NCBI GenBank assembly: GCA_023954715.1
Contig: JAGSHD010000011.1
Location: 62,001 to 126,000 of the forward strand
DNA: 64,000 bases
Reading direction: 5' to 3'
From: Candidatus Cloacimonadota bacterium
GTDB taxonomy: Bacteria; Muiribacteriota; UBA6191
Of this stretch, positions 51,435 through 60,654 are shown piece after piece. The notes under the pieces are model-generated. The model ran no database searches. It was not told where the DNA came from and saw only the letters and a list, made by a program, of their open reading frames with translations. The position numbers and the translations under genes were made by a program. The first letter of the stretch is position 1. Every line of letters begins with the position of its first letter.

Positions 51435-53386
51435 AGTTGATCAAAGGTTTGTCTTTGCTCTCTACTTTCTTCTTTGAATTGGGCTTCTTTTTCGTCAAGG
51501 TTCATGTCGTAAGACCGATCATTTAAAATGGATTGAACATACTCTAGCTCATGATATAGGGAGCTTTTTGGATTGTTACCATAGTTAAACTTTATCGCCT
51601 TAGTGTCTTTTGCGCTCCATCGAAAACTTACATAAACTTCATCTTCTAGGTTTTTTTGAGGAATTAAAGAGATTAGAAAGCCGTTTCCGATAGTCTCAAA
51701 AGCTATGTTTTTTCTTAGTTTTAATAATTGTAGAATACTATTTTTAAAATCTTTATGATTGTTAGGGGCCTGAAAGATTTCATATAGTTTTTTTGTCATT
51801 CTTCTTAGGGAGAAACTATTTTTGTCTTGCCAAGTGGCATCTCCATAATCATCATTGTTATCATGTACAGCAGGCAATGGAATAGTTTCAAGATATGCTT
51901 TTAGTCTTTGTTTTAGCTCGTCAAGGGAAAATCTAGACCAAGATTGAAGTGCCTGTTTGTGAAAAAATATTTGGTAAAAGAATCGTGTATTGCGACGTTT
52001 CTTTTCGTCTTCCCAATCTCCAAATGCAATGTTTGAAAAGATTTTAGGCGATATAGCTCTTTCTAGCTCTCGTTTAGCTTGTTTTTGCTCCCATCCCCAT
52101 ACCCGCTTTTCACGAATATCCATTGAGGTACCGTAATCACTTAACTCTTGTACTTCTCCTTTGTCATTTGTTGGGAGTAAGGCAGATACAGAGAAGTTTC
52201 TAGAGTATTTACTAAATCCCCATAAAAACTTTCGTTTGTTTTGCTTAGAATAAGTAGGATAAAAATAGTTGCTTTGTTTTTCATTTTTATCGAAATGGGA
52301 AATATGATTTTCGGTATAACTTGTTTTACGATCAAATCGAATCAAATTAAAGCCTAATTTAATATTACTTGTTTTACGATCGTATTTATTGAGTCCTTTA
52401 AATACACGATCAACTCTACGAGTTTTTTTGTCTTTGTCAGCTTTAAATAAATTTTCAGCTTGGGTTAAATCAGCGATTAATGAATCTTTTAGATCTTTGT
52501 TTCCTAGAAAAGGGTTTAATACTTTTAGTTTCTTAAATTTGAGTGCTGAAGCCATTACACTATTGTATGCAACTTTAGCATTTTGATCTTTCAAATCAAA
52601 AATATAGTCCAACATAAAGAGGTCGCCTTGCTCTTTAGAAATCCCCATTTTCAACAAATTGAGATCGATAAGCTTTTTGATTTGTTTATCAACAAGGCTC
52701 ATACCAAAGATTTTAAAGTCAGCTTTTATATTGACTCCACCAGAAGTCGCTTTTTTACGATGAGCAATCAACCTCATCCTAATCTTTTGATCTTTCATTC
52801 TAAATAGGTGAATTTGAAACTCCCCACTTAGTAGATACTGAGAATAAGCTCCACCTGAAAAAACACCATCTTTAGCATCAATGGATGCATTAACTGCTAT
52901 ATTCAAGCGAGCTGGTATCGATACGAAGTCGCCTGGAGCTAGGTTTTTTATAGCCCATTTGGCCTTAAATGGGATTCTCTTTGGAGTATATGGTTTAGCA
53001 AGTAAAGCTTCTTTTTGATTTTTAAATTGTCGGACAAACATGATTTCTGAACCACTATCTATATTGAGTGAGATAGGTAGTTCATAGTTTTTAACAAAAT
53101 CACCTGGACGAATTGCAAAGTTAAGGTTCCATTTATCTATTCTTGTGTAATAATTGTCCTTATATGATGGCTCTACCTCATACTTATACTTAGAAGAGAT
53201 CCCGAGGCCTTCAAAAGCTTTAAGGTCTAAAAGTTTTACATCAAAGCCAATATCAAGTGATGCCACTTCGTCTACGATTTTTTGTTTAATTTTACTTGGC
53301 TCTAGAAAATCTTTGATTCCAGCTTGGCTTAGAGTGACGAAACTTAATAATAGGAGGGTTTTTAGAAGGAGTTTTTGAACTGTCAT
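51422..53386 (-). CDS. Large secreted protein of unknown function
   Basis: I place the start at the ATG at 53386 (654 residues) instead of the upstream TTG. Signal peptide: KLLLKTLLLLSFVTLSQAG. The mature protein mixes long beta-rich stretches (about 40-250, e.g. FRLNIAVNASIDAK-like strands) with a basic central region (KDKKTRRVDRVFKGLNKYDR) and a helical C-terminal third. I recognise no family. No membrane helix is seen in the mature part. It has its own 5' spacer and is monocistronic by layout. Periplasmic or surface location is inferred from the signal only. Confidence 0.6.
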   Translation of the reverse strand: MTVQKLLLKTLLLLSFVTLSQAGIKDFLEPSKIKQKIVDEVASLDIGFDVKLLDLKAFEGLGISSKYKYEVEPSYKDNYYTRIDKWNLNFAIRPGDFVKNYELPISLNIDSGSEIMFVRQFKNQKEALLAKPYTPKRIPFKAKWAIKNLAPGDFVSIPARLNIAVNASIDAKDGVFSGGAYSQYLLSGEFQIHLFRMKDQKIRMRLIAHRKKATSGGVNIKADFKIFGMSLVDKQIKKLIDLNLLKMGISKEQGDLFMLDYIFDLKDQNAKVAYNSVMASALKFKKLKVLNPFLGNKDLKDSLIADLTQAENLFKADKDKKTRRVDRVFKGLNKYDRKTSNIKLGFNLIRFDRKTSYTENHISHFDKNEKQSNYFYPTYSKQNKRKFLWGFSKYSRNFSVSALLPTNDKGEVQELSDYGTSMDIREKRVWGWEQKQAKRELERAISPKIFSNIAFGDWEDEKKRRNTRFFYQIFFHKQALQSWSRFSLDELKQRLKAYLETIPLPAVHDNNDDYGDATWQDKNSFSLRRMTKKLYEIFQAPNNHKDFKNSILQLLKLRKNIAFETIGNGFLISLIPQKNLEDEVYVSFRWSAKDTKAIKFNYGNNPKSSLYHELEYVQSILNDRSYDMNLDEKEAQFKEESREQRQTFDQLYSE

Positions 53387-53540
53387 GGGTTCACTTTCTG
53401 TATAGGTCAAAATCGCTTATGATTTATAGTTGAGTGCTATCTTATCAAAAACTACGCACTCATAGCAGAAATGTTGCTATATTTATTAAAAACAAGGGAT
53501 TTTTATCGGTCGTCAGCGTTAAATCTGTCTAGAACACAAA

Positions 53541-53571
53541 AAATGACCCGAGTTAGGGTCATTTGAATACA
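53541..53571 (-). terminator. Rho-independent terminator after the HTH gene
   Basis: Read on the minus strand: AAATGACCC, loop TAACTC, GGGTCATTT, then TTTTG. It lies 20-50 bases past the stop of the HTH gene at 53591. Confidence 0.85.
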
Positions 53572-53590
53572 AAATTTGACTAGTTAAAGC

Positions 53591-53881
53591 TTAGTTATGC
53601 ATCTTTAGCCAGGATAAAATATCAGACTTTTTATATAGAATTTTTCTAGCTGTTTTTTGATAAGGAACATCAAGAGTTTGGTTTTCTCTCATTTTTTTAA
53701 ATGTTTTATCGCTGATACCTAAAAGTCTGCAGGCTTGCTTTTGAGTAATAACCTGATCTTCTGGGTTTACGGCTTCTTCGATTTTTTCAAGTGATCGTTG
53801 CAGGCCACCGATAAGACCTTCAATGTAGGTTAGTTTATCTTCTAAGGCGTTTATCTTACGTTCAATTAGTAATTCGCTCAT
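53591..53881 (-). CDS. Excisionase-like helix-turn-helix protein
   Basis: A 96-residue protein: an N-terminal coiled coil (about 3-40, KINALEDKLTYIEGLIGGLQ) followed by a MerR/excisionase-like HTH at about 47-95 (TQKQACRLLGISDKTFKKMR, then KILYKKSDILSWLKMHN). The C-terminal YKKSDILSWL is the usual recognition-wing end of HTH_17 domains. No integrase or other phage genes are nearby, so a chromosomal regulator is more likely than a phage excisionase. A terminator follows. Confidence 0.85.
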   Translation of the reverse strand: MSELLIERKINALEDKLTYIEGLIGGLQRSLEKIEEAVNPEDQVITQKQACRLLGISDKTFKKMRENQTLDVPYQKTARKILYKKSDILSWLKMHN

Positions 53882-54001
53882 GGTTTCATCCTTGTTTAAA
53901 GAATGAATTCATAATATTTGAATATTCGATTTTCTTTTTGCTAACAAAAGCATATAAAATTTAGCGATCAATATCAATAGATAACCATGATATGATTCGT
54001 T

Positions 54002-56587
54002 TTAGTACAGGTTTTCATGGAGGCTAGGGTCTGTATCTTGATAGAATATATACTCTAAGACGGGTTGTAAGCCCCTTTTAGAGGAAAAATTACGGAGATG
54101 CTCTTTGATTTCTTGTTTGTTATGGATTGTTTCATTGTTAAAGCGATTGACTATTTGGTGGTAGGCTTTTTTGTGTTTTTGGAACAAGTTTTGGATTCTT
54201 TGAATTTGATCTTGGAGCTTTGGTTGGATTTTTTCTAAAACTTGATTGATTAGCTCATTGCGAGACTCTTGGTTATTGATCTGATTAATACTAAATCCTA
54301 AAAATAGGGTTGCTCCACCTTGTTGGTCTTTTTTATAGACTCCAGCGGTTTCTCCTGAGGTATAAAATAAAAAGTTTTCAGAGTTGCTGGCGCTTGGAGT
54401 TAAAGTGTCTGGATAATAAAAACTAGGATTGTCGGCTAGGGTTGATTTACTTTGAGAAAATAGGATAGATTTAACCGCGCTAGAATCCTTAGAAAAATCT
54501 ACGCCACAACTTTCTTTTAAAAAAGAAGAAAATCTTAAGTGATAAGCAAGGTTTTCACCAGAAAAAACGACACGGCCACCAGTGGAAATATAGTCTCTTA
54601 GTGTATTTTGCTCAATAGAAGATAGAGTGTCAAAGCTTTCTTGCTCTGTAAGCCAAAAGACTAAGTCATAAGCCAATATATCATCAGAAGCGATGGTATG
54701 GTTGATCATATCATAAGCGATATTTAGGGATTGTAATGAATTTTCAACTTTACTCATTTGATCATTTTCTTTGGCATCTTTTACGATTAAGATGGCGGGG
54801 ATGCTTGAGACTCGGTAATCAATTTGATCATGCATACGGTCTACGTTTAGTAAAAAAGGCTGATCTTTTAACCCTGAAACTTCAATTTGTCCCCGATAAA
54901 GTCCTTCAAATAGGGTGACAGAGAGTGTACCATCATCGATAAGAAACTGTTTATCTTGATCATCATATAGCTTTAAAACTCCGTTGATTTTAGTATCCTG
55001 GGAATCTACAATATTTATTGAGACTTCATGTTCTTGAGAGTTTTGTAAATCTATCATCAAGGAGTGCTTTTTTTGTTTTCGTATTGTTATTTCTTCTGTG
55101 TAAGTTCGAAAGCCTTGGGAGTTAAATGTAAGTTGGTAGGTCCCTTCTTTTAAAAAAAAGTTAAAAGCTCCAGTGGTCTTAGACACAAATGTTAGATCCC
55201 CCGGCTGAACCGATATTTTAGTGCTGGATTCAGGTCCATCAATCAAACCTTTTACGACACCTCCATGGACAGCTAAATCAATTGCTTGATAGGCATCTAC
55301 GATATGAGTCTTTTTGCCATCAGCTAAACGGTGTGTAGTTTGAAGCAAGATTTTTTTTATGTGTTTAGGGCCTAGCTTAGGGTTTGCTTCTTGGATAAGA
55401 GCAATGATTGCTGCCACATAGTTGCTACTACAACTAGTACTTGAAATTTCGGCGTATTGTCCATCGGGCAAAACAGAGATTATGTTTTCTCCGGGAGCAA
55501 AGAGCTCAGGTTTCTGATAGGTGATCCCTTCCCACTCAACCTCTGCTTTTGTAGAAAAAGTAGATGGAGAACCATTGTTTGAGATCGATCCTATGGATAT
55601 AGCATGAGGCAAACCAGCAGAAAGTGAAATTTTTTGGCTTTGTCCTGAATTACCAGAAGGAAAAATAGGAATCACTCCTAGTTTTTTCATGGTAGACAGG
55701 GCCTCCCAAAAAGGAAGCATTAACTCTTTGTTTAGGGTTAAGGTAGCCCAAGAGTTTGAGATGACCTTTGGAAAGTCGTCAGTACTTGGATCATCATCAG
55801 GATCAAGTAACCATTGCATGGCAGTTAATATTGTACTAATCCGACTTGTATTATTATGGTGAAACACCTTGGCGTGGTATATATGTGCGTCAGGGGTAAT
55901 AGCAGTTTTTACCTTATTGTTTTTTGAACCGATTAAAATACCTAAGCTATTTGTAGCGTGTTCAATACTAGGGGATTTCCCGTCATATTGACTTGTAAAA
56001 TCTTTGGAAGTAATCTGCTCTTCATTGAATAATGTGGGGTCAAAACCTGTATCGATTAATCCAATCTTAGAGTTTTTACCAGTCATGTTGAAGTAGCTAG
56101 AGTTTCGGAGCTTAGATATACGTAAATGCTTTAACCCTTCAGAAATTTCACTGATCTCATGTGGCTCTAGAAGTCTTTTATGGGCGAGCCTAGGAAGAAA
56201 AACCTCTGAATCCATTTGAATGTATCGAATGTCATTTCTTTTGTGAATTTCTTCAATAAACTCTGCGGGACAGGTGATCCGCATACTATTAGAAACCCAC
56301 AATGAATGCATTTTGTAATCTTGAAGTAATAAGAGGTGATCATTTTCAAAGGAGGCTTGTGAGGCTCTTACGTGCTGCTTGTGGCGTATTAAAATGTCGG
56401 TAGAGCTTTCCTTAATTCGATGTTTCTTGCCTTTGTGTTGCTTTCGGTAAACAGGTTTAAAATGTATTAAAAAAGTTTTGATTACAGTAGGTCTATTATC
56501 AATTAGTTCTTGTACAGAAGGGCTAATCTGATTATAAGCGTATATACCATTAGTAATGGCAAAGAAAGTTACTAATAATTGAAGCAT
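54002..56587 (-). CDS. Subtilisin-like S8 serine protease with C-terminal domains
   Basis: I place the start at the ATG at 56587 (GAGG ahead; 861 residues). Signal peptide about 1-17, an I9-like propeptide at about 34-130, then the S8 domain: D179 in IGLIDTGFDP, H210 in IEHATNS, N313 in FPSGNSG and S385 in SSTSCSSNY. The last block departs from the usual GTSMAAPH, but the catalytic Ser is kept. A carboxypeptidase-regulatory/PEGA-like beta domain (about 445-520) and a class I glutaminase-like or ThuA-like segment (about 600-760, VFWLTEQESF, then GGRVVFSGENLAYHL) follow. A secreted or surface protease, monocistronic by layout. Confidence 0.88.
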   Translation of the reverse strand: MLQLLVTFFAITNGIYAYNQISPSVQELIDNRPTVIKTFLIHFKPVYRKQHKGKKHRIKESSTDILIRHKQHVRASQASFENDHLLLLQDYKMHSLWVSNSMRITCPAEFIEEIHKRNDIRYIQMDSEVFLPRLAHKRLLEPHEISEISEGLKHLRISKLRNSSYFNMTGKNSKIGLIDTGFDPTLFNEEQITSKDFTSQYDGKSPSIEHATNSLGILIGSKNNKVKTAITPDAHIYHAKVFHHNNTSRISTILTAMQWLLDPDDDPSTDDFPKVISNSWATLTLNKELMLPFWEALSTMKKLGVIPIFPSGNSGQSQKISLSAGLPHAISIGSISNNGSPSTFSTKAEVEWEGITYQKPELFAPGENIISVLPDGQYAEISSTSCSSNYVAAIIALIQEANPKLGPKHIKKILLQTTHRLADGKKTHIVDAYQAIDLAVHGGVVKGLIDGPESSTKISVQPGDLTFVSKTTGAFNFFLKEGTYQLTFNSQGFRTYTEEITIRKQKKHSLMIDLQNSQEHEVSINIVDSQDTKINGVLKLYDDQDKQFLIDDGTLSVTLFEGLYRGQIEVSGLKDQPFLLNVDRMHDQIDYRVSSIPAILIVKDAKENDQMSKVENSLQSLNIAYDMINHTIASDDILAYDLVFWLTEQESFDTLSSIEQNTLRDYISTGGRVVFSGENLAYHLRFSSFLKESCGVDFSKDSSAVKSILFSQSKSTLADNPSFYYPDTLTPSASNSENFLFYTSGETAGVYKKDQQGGATLFLGFSINQINNQESRNELINQVLEKIQPKLQDQIQRIQNLFQKHKKAYHQIVNRFNNETIHNKQEIKEHLRNFSSKRGLQPVLEYIFYQDTDPSLHENLY

Positions 56588-56841
56588 AAGTACCTCGGAG
56601 TATTGACTACCCATTCAGAGTTGGTGTTCTTGTAATCTGAAAAACCATAAAGCCCTATCAAAACAAAATTTTGAACTGAATGAGTATCTTAAAAATATAC
56701 ACGCCATTAGCATGGGGTTTTCGTCAGTAAAAACAGGAAACCCATTTGTATTAGAGTATAAAATTCATGTTTTTTATTTTTGTTAAAACAATGGTACACT
56801 TTCCACTCAATATTTCATAGCGAAAGCTACAAGGAGAAAGT

Positions 56842-57195
56842 ATGTTAAGCATTTATCATAACCCAAGATGTTCAAAAAGTAGGTTATCTTTACAAGTTTT
56901 AGAAGAATCTGGTCTAGACTTTAAAGTCAAAAAATATCTAGAAGACGGTCTGACAAAACCAGAGGTTGATACGATCTTATCTAGTTTAGGGTGTGAGCCT
57001 ATTGAAATTTTTAGAACAAAAGAAAAAGAGTTTAAAGATCATAATTTGACTAAATCCTCTAGCAAAGAAGATCTTGTTAAGGCATTACTCGCAGCTCCCA
57101 AGTTGTTGGAGAGGCCAATTGTTTTAAACGAAAAGTCCGGAGTCATAGGTCGTCCAGTTGAAAATACCCAAAACTTTGTGTCAAATCTAGTTTGA
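56842..57195 (+). CDS. arsC: ArsC-family arsenate reductase (glutaredoxin type)
   Basis: A 117-residue member of the ArsC/Spx family. NPRCSKSR at the N-terminus holds the catalytic C10 with the arsenate-binding Arg environment, and ERPIVLNEKSGVIGRPVE is the conserved C-terminal half. This matches stand-alone glutathione/glutaredoxin-linked arsenate reductases (YffB/ArsC-like). No arsenite pump or ArsR is adjacent, so a housekeeping thiol-redox role is equally possible. A strong AAGGAGA ribosome site precedes the ATG. Confidence 0.9.
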   Translation: MLSIYHNPRCSKSRLSLQVLEESGLDFKVKKYLEDGLTKPEVDTILSSLGCEPIEIFRTKEKEFKDHNLTKSSSKEDLVKALLAAPKLLERPIVLNEKSGVIGRPVENTQNFVSNLV

Positions 57196-57295
57196 TAGAG
57201 TTACAGACGGTTACTTTTCTTATATCAATCCTAGTAAAAAACTAAATTTGCAAATTTGTTTTTGGATTGCTCGGTTTAGGCTAGAGTCATGAAAC

Positions 57296-57330
57296 ATAGA
57301 AATCCACTTAACGTGGGTTTTCTATTTATT
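57296..57330 (+). terminator. Hairpin downstream of arsC, possible terminator
   Basis: ATAGAAATCCAC, loop TTAA, then CGTGGGTTTTCTAT with one bulge, about 100 bases after the arsC stop. The following T run is interrupted, so strength is uncertain. Confidence 0.4.
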
Positions 57331-57455
57331 CAGTATATAATAATGGTATATCATAAAATTTTATCATCTTAAACGAAGTCAAAAGGTCTTAAATAGTTAA
57401 GTGATTAATTTACATTACTTGTTGTTGTCTTAAGTTATAAATAAGCGGTATAAAA

Positions 57456-57923
57456 ATGAATTTAAAATTGATTATATTATTTTTAGCTCTTTCGCAGGTT
57501 GCTCTTCATTCTCAAGACCCAATTTCCAGGGAAGGCTTGATCATTAGTTTGCTATCTAGAATGGAGTCACTAGAGAAAAGAGTTCGATTTTTAGAAGAAC
57601 AATTAATGAGACAGTCTCAGGTGAAACCTTTCGTGCAGTCAGTAGAGACTAAACCCTTAGCAAAAGTGCCTGTGAATGTTTCTAATGAACCTAAACCCTC
57701 TGATATGTCTTCAAAGTATGAGGCTTTTTTTTTAAAGAATGTTACACAAGCTTCTTGGAGAGTTAGAAAAATTCAGTGCAAACCAGACTTTATAAACAAA
57801 AAGGTCGAGTGCAACGCAGAGTTTCGGGTTAGTGGTAAAGTAGGGAGGAAGGCTCGACAAGTGGTTAGAGGTTTAGTTTTGTTAAATCCTGATTCTGAGC
57901 CGATCCGTGTTTTCAAATTTTAA
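57456..57923 (+). CDS. Small secreted protein with coiled coil
   Basis: A 155-residue protein: signal peptide (about 1-20, ending HSQ), a coiled coil at about 28-50 (LLSRMESLEKRVRFLEEQL), a flexible Pro-rich linker and a C-terminal beta-rich domain (about 92-155) with a Cys pair (IQCKP, VECNA). The fold resembles short periplasmic adaptor proteins; no specific family recognised. It converges on the small acidic gene with only 1 bp between stops. Confidence 0.6.
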   Translation: MNLKLIILFLALSQVALHSQDPISREGLIISLLSRMESLEKRVRFLEEQLMRQSQVKPFVQSVETKPLAKVPVNVSNEPKPSDMSSKYEAFFLKNVTQASWRVRKIQCKPDFINKKVECNAEFRVSGKVGRKARQVVRGLVLLNPDSEPIRVFKF

Positions 57924-57924
57924 T

Positions 57925-58113
57925 TTATTTTGAATTAACTAATGCATCATGAAATAGAGCTTCAAGCATTGCATCTATCATGGTGTCGTCCTCAAGTAGG
58001 TTGAGAAGCTCTTCGTCTGTCATAACATCTTCAACATACAAAGAAGACTTCTCTTCTATTTGTGCAAATGTTTTCTTTTTTTGCCAGTCTGATATTTGTA
58101 TAATTTTTCCCAT
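57925..58113 (-). CDS. Small acidic hypothetical protein, 62 residues
   Basis: The frame encodes a basic N-terminus (MGKIIQISDWQKKKTFAQIE) and a strongly acidic helical second half (MTDEELLNLLEDDTMIDAML). There is no signal peptide or membrane helix. The tight convergence with its neighbour and the protein-like composition support a real gene, but no Shine-Dalgarno is evident. Function unknown. Confidence 0.5.
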   Translation of the reverse strand: MGKIIQISDWQKKKTFAQIEEKSSLYVEDVMTDEELLNLLEDDTMIDAMLEALFHDALVNSK

Positions 58114-58969
58114 AACATGAACAGTTTCGACGGCTGTAGGAGAAGTCTATATAGGCTTGATTTTGCCAATAGTCAAAAAGCGAAGGTTTCTCGTGATTTT
58201 TGGCTACATCTTAAAAATGCGCTAGAAAAAAGTGAGAAAATCCATCATTTTTTCAGATTGTGGGTATACAAACTATATAGGTAATATATGAGATCTATTA
58301 TATATACCCACTCAGAATGAGTTTAAAGTTGTAGGGAAAATCAAAAAAAACATCAGCTTGGGGCTCTAGTAGGTAAAGCCAGGGAAGCCAATCACTTAAG
58401 GATATAAATTAGTTACCCCATCCCAATTTAACAGAGGTTTTGAGATCTATAATATAAGGGGTATAAAAACAACCTCTATAATATATAGAGTAATAAGGGG
58501 CTCTTTAGGTGCTCAACTTATAATAAGTATTAAAAGTGGAGCATTTATATAAATTAGGAGTAGCTTGTGTATTTATTTTACAAAACCATCACAAGCCATC
58601 TAATGCGATAAGTAGATGTAATCTGTTTCATTCTAAACTGAATATCCGTTAAAAACTCCAAATTGGAACAGAAATCTATTGAATAAATCATAGATATTAT
58701 GAAGGACTGATTAGCTTTATACAAAAAGTAATATTTTGATGAGATAATGTATACATCTGCATACAAGAGCAATTATTTACTAAAAAAAAGTTAAATCTTA
58801 GTCAAATAAAATCGAAAGTAATGTTATAACTAGTTCATGAGAAAAAAGTTTACGAAAAACTTGATTTTCATCGAAGCAGGGATTATAATTCTCGGCTTTT
58901 AGAAATTAAAATTAAATAATAATAATAAGATAGAAATTATTAACAAACAACTTAGGAAGGGAACTCAAA
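58114..58969. other. 0.85-kb non-coding tract with repeats and alternative hairpins
   Basis: No convincing gene. It contains a direct repeat TGAGATCTATwATATA at 58289 and 58441 (15/16 matches), an inverted repeat GTGGGTATA / TATACCCAC (58260-58311), and two mutually exclusive hairpins: AGAGGTT with AACCTCT (58433-58477) and CTCTATA with TATAGAG (58474-58490), which share the CTCTA bases. The SLH promoter lies at its right end. Confidence 0.5.
58861..58889 (+). promoter_or_regulatory. Promoter of the SLH porin gene
   Basis: TTGATT (58861-58866) and TATAAT (58884-58889) with a 17-bp spacer, giving a leader of about 75 bases before the start at 58970, which has an AGGAAGGGA ribosome site. Confidence 0.8.
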
Positions 58970-60586
58970 ATGAGAAGACTTTTAGGAACATTGGCAGTTA
59001 GTGCCACAATTTTAGCAACATCACATGCTGCAAGTCCATTCACAGACGTATCATCAAACCACTGGGCATATGACGCAGTTAACACTGTAGTACAGTCAGG
59101 TTTAATGAAAGGTTACACAGGCGGAATGTTTAAAGGTGGAGAAAAAGTATCTAGATACCAAATGGCTATCATCGTTTCTCGATTACATGACAAAATCGCT
59201 ACTGGTGGATCAGCAAACGTTTCTCCAGATGTAATGCAAGCAATGGATCGTCTTGGTGAAGAATTCATGGACGAACTAGATTTAATCGGAGCTAGATTAA
59301 CAGCTCTAGAAAACGCTTTCCATGAGCATGTATCTACTACTGATGGTGCTACAATGTCTACAGACGGATTCAAATTCTCTGGAGATACAAGAGTAAGAAC
59401 AGAATTCAGAAACATTGATTATGCAGCAAATTCTGGTTTTTATGACGAAGATACTCAAACTTTAGTAAGAACTAACTTAAACATCGATAAGTCTGTTGAT
59501 AAGGCTGACTTTCATGTTCAACTACAGCACTCAACAACAATGGGTGATGCAACTGGTGCAGCTGGTACTCAATTAGAGTTACATGAAGCATATGTTAACT
59601 TACATATTGGTGATTCCTCTTCATTAAAAATGGGTCGACAAGAGGTTAGCCGTGGAAACGAAAGTTTAATCGGAAGCGTTAACTGGTCAAACACTCCAAT
59701 GTCTTATGATGGATTTGTTTTCTCTTCAAATACTGATTCTTTTGATTACAAATTATGGACTTTAAGTGTAGCTAATAACGGTAACACTTTTGGTGCTCTT
59801 CCTGTTGCTGGAACTGTTGATACTCAATTAAACGGTGCTGATGCATGGTGGAAAGATGTATTTGATGGTGCTTTGCACGTACATTACTACAACAGAGTTG
59901 ATGGAGATGCAGCAGCTACAGCTGGAGATCGTTTAGATACTTACGGATTTGATTGGACTAGAACTCATAACGAGTGGGACTTCTATGTACAGTACGCTAA
60001 GCAAGGTGGAAACGATGGTGCAGCTGGATCTTTAGTAGACTACGATGGTGACATGATGAACTTGAAGGTTATGTATGATTTCGATAACGGGCACAAAGCT
60101 GGTTTAGAATATACTAACTACTCTGGTGATGATGCTGGTGCTGTTGGAGCTTCTGTTAATAGTAACGGAGCTTTCGAAGCATTATACCCTACTGGACATA
60201 AGTTCTTAGGTGCTGCTGACATCTTTACTCAGTCTAACATCGAAGACATTACTATTCACTGGACTAAGAAAGCAAACGAAAGAAACACTTTTGGTTTAGC
60301 TTACCATATGTTCAAATTGGACAACTCTAATACTGCTGTAGGTTTAAACGCTGCTAATACTGCTGGGTTTATTGCTCCAACTTTAACACCAGGAACTACT
60401 TCATTCAATGATGATTTAGGTACTGAATTAGATTTATTCTGGAAGCACACTTACTCTAAAAACGTAGATTTTAAAGTAGGATATGCAATGTTTAGCGCTG
60501 GAGATTACTTCACAGCTAACAAAGCTGCTGGAACTGTAGCTCCTGATTCTAACTTCGGTTGGGTATCAACTTCAGTAAAATTCTAA
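58970..60586 (+). CDS. SLH-domain outer-membrane porin (OmpM-like)
   Basis: A 538-residue porin: signal peptide (about 1-21), one SLH domain at about 22-75 (SPFTDVSSNHWAYDAVNTVV, then FKGGEKVSRYQMAIIVSRL), a coiled coil at about 90-118 (RLGEEFMDELDLIGARLTAL) and a beta-barrel from about 130 to the terminal WVSTSVKF. In SLH porins the SLH domain binds peptidoglycan-linked polymer in the periplasm and so tethers the outer membrane. Codon use differs from neighbours (many TTC, AAC, GAC), as expected for a very highly expressed gene. It has its own strong promoter, ribosome site and terminator. Probably the major porin. Confidence 0.93.
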   Translation: MRRLLGTLAVSATILATSHAASPFTDVSSNHWAYDAVNTVVQSGLMKGYTGGMFKGGEKVSRYQMAIIVSRLHDKIATGGSANVSPDVMQAMDRLGEEFMDELDLIGARLTALENAFHEHVSTTDGATMSTDGFKFSGDTRVRTEFRNIDYAANSGFYDEDTQTLVRTNLNIDKSVDKADFHVQLQHSTTMGDATGAAGTQLELHEAYVNLHIGDSSSLKMGRQEVSRGNESLIGSVNWSNTPMSYDGFVFSSNTDSFDYKLWTLSVANNGNTFGALPVAGTVDTQLNGADAWWKDVFDGALHVHYYNRVDGDAAATAGDRLDTYGFDWTRTHNEWDFYVQYAKQGGNDGAAGSLVDYDGDMMNLKVMYDFDNGHKAGLEYTNYSGDDAGAVGASVNSNGAFEALYPTGHKFLGAADIFTQSNIEDITIHWTKKANERNTFGLAYHMFKLDNSNTAVGLNAANTAGFIAPTLTPGTTSFNDDLGTELDLFWKHTYSKNVDFKVGYAMFSAGDYFTANKAAGTVAPDSNFGWVSTSVKF

Positions 60587-60618
60587 TTAAAACTTATATA
60601 GTTTAAATAGATAAAAAG

Positions 60619-60654
60619 ATCACCTTCTTGTTTTCAAGAAGGTGATTTTTTTTT
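60619..60654 (+). terminator. Strong rho-independent terminator after the porin
   Basis: Perfect 12-bp stem ATCACCTTCTTG / CAAGAAGGTGAT with a TTTT loop, followed by eight further T residues. Confidence 0.95.

Noticed and set aside
53591..53881. A prophage or integrated element marked by the excisionase-like gene
   Set aside because: No integrase, phage structural genes or flanking att-like repeats are visible nearby.
58117..58284. A 55-codon frame encoding a basic, aromatic-rich peptide divergent from the small acidic gene
   Set aside because: No Shine-Dalgarno, only 3 bp from the divergent start, and it runs into the inverted repeat at 58260; possible but not supportable.
58578..58772. 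A 64-codon minus-strand frame in the non-coding tract
   Set aside because: No ribosome site and composition like translated random AT-rich sequence.
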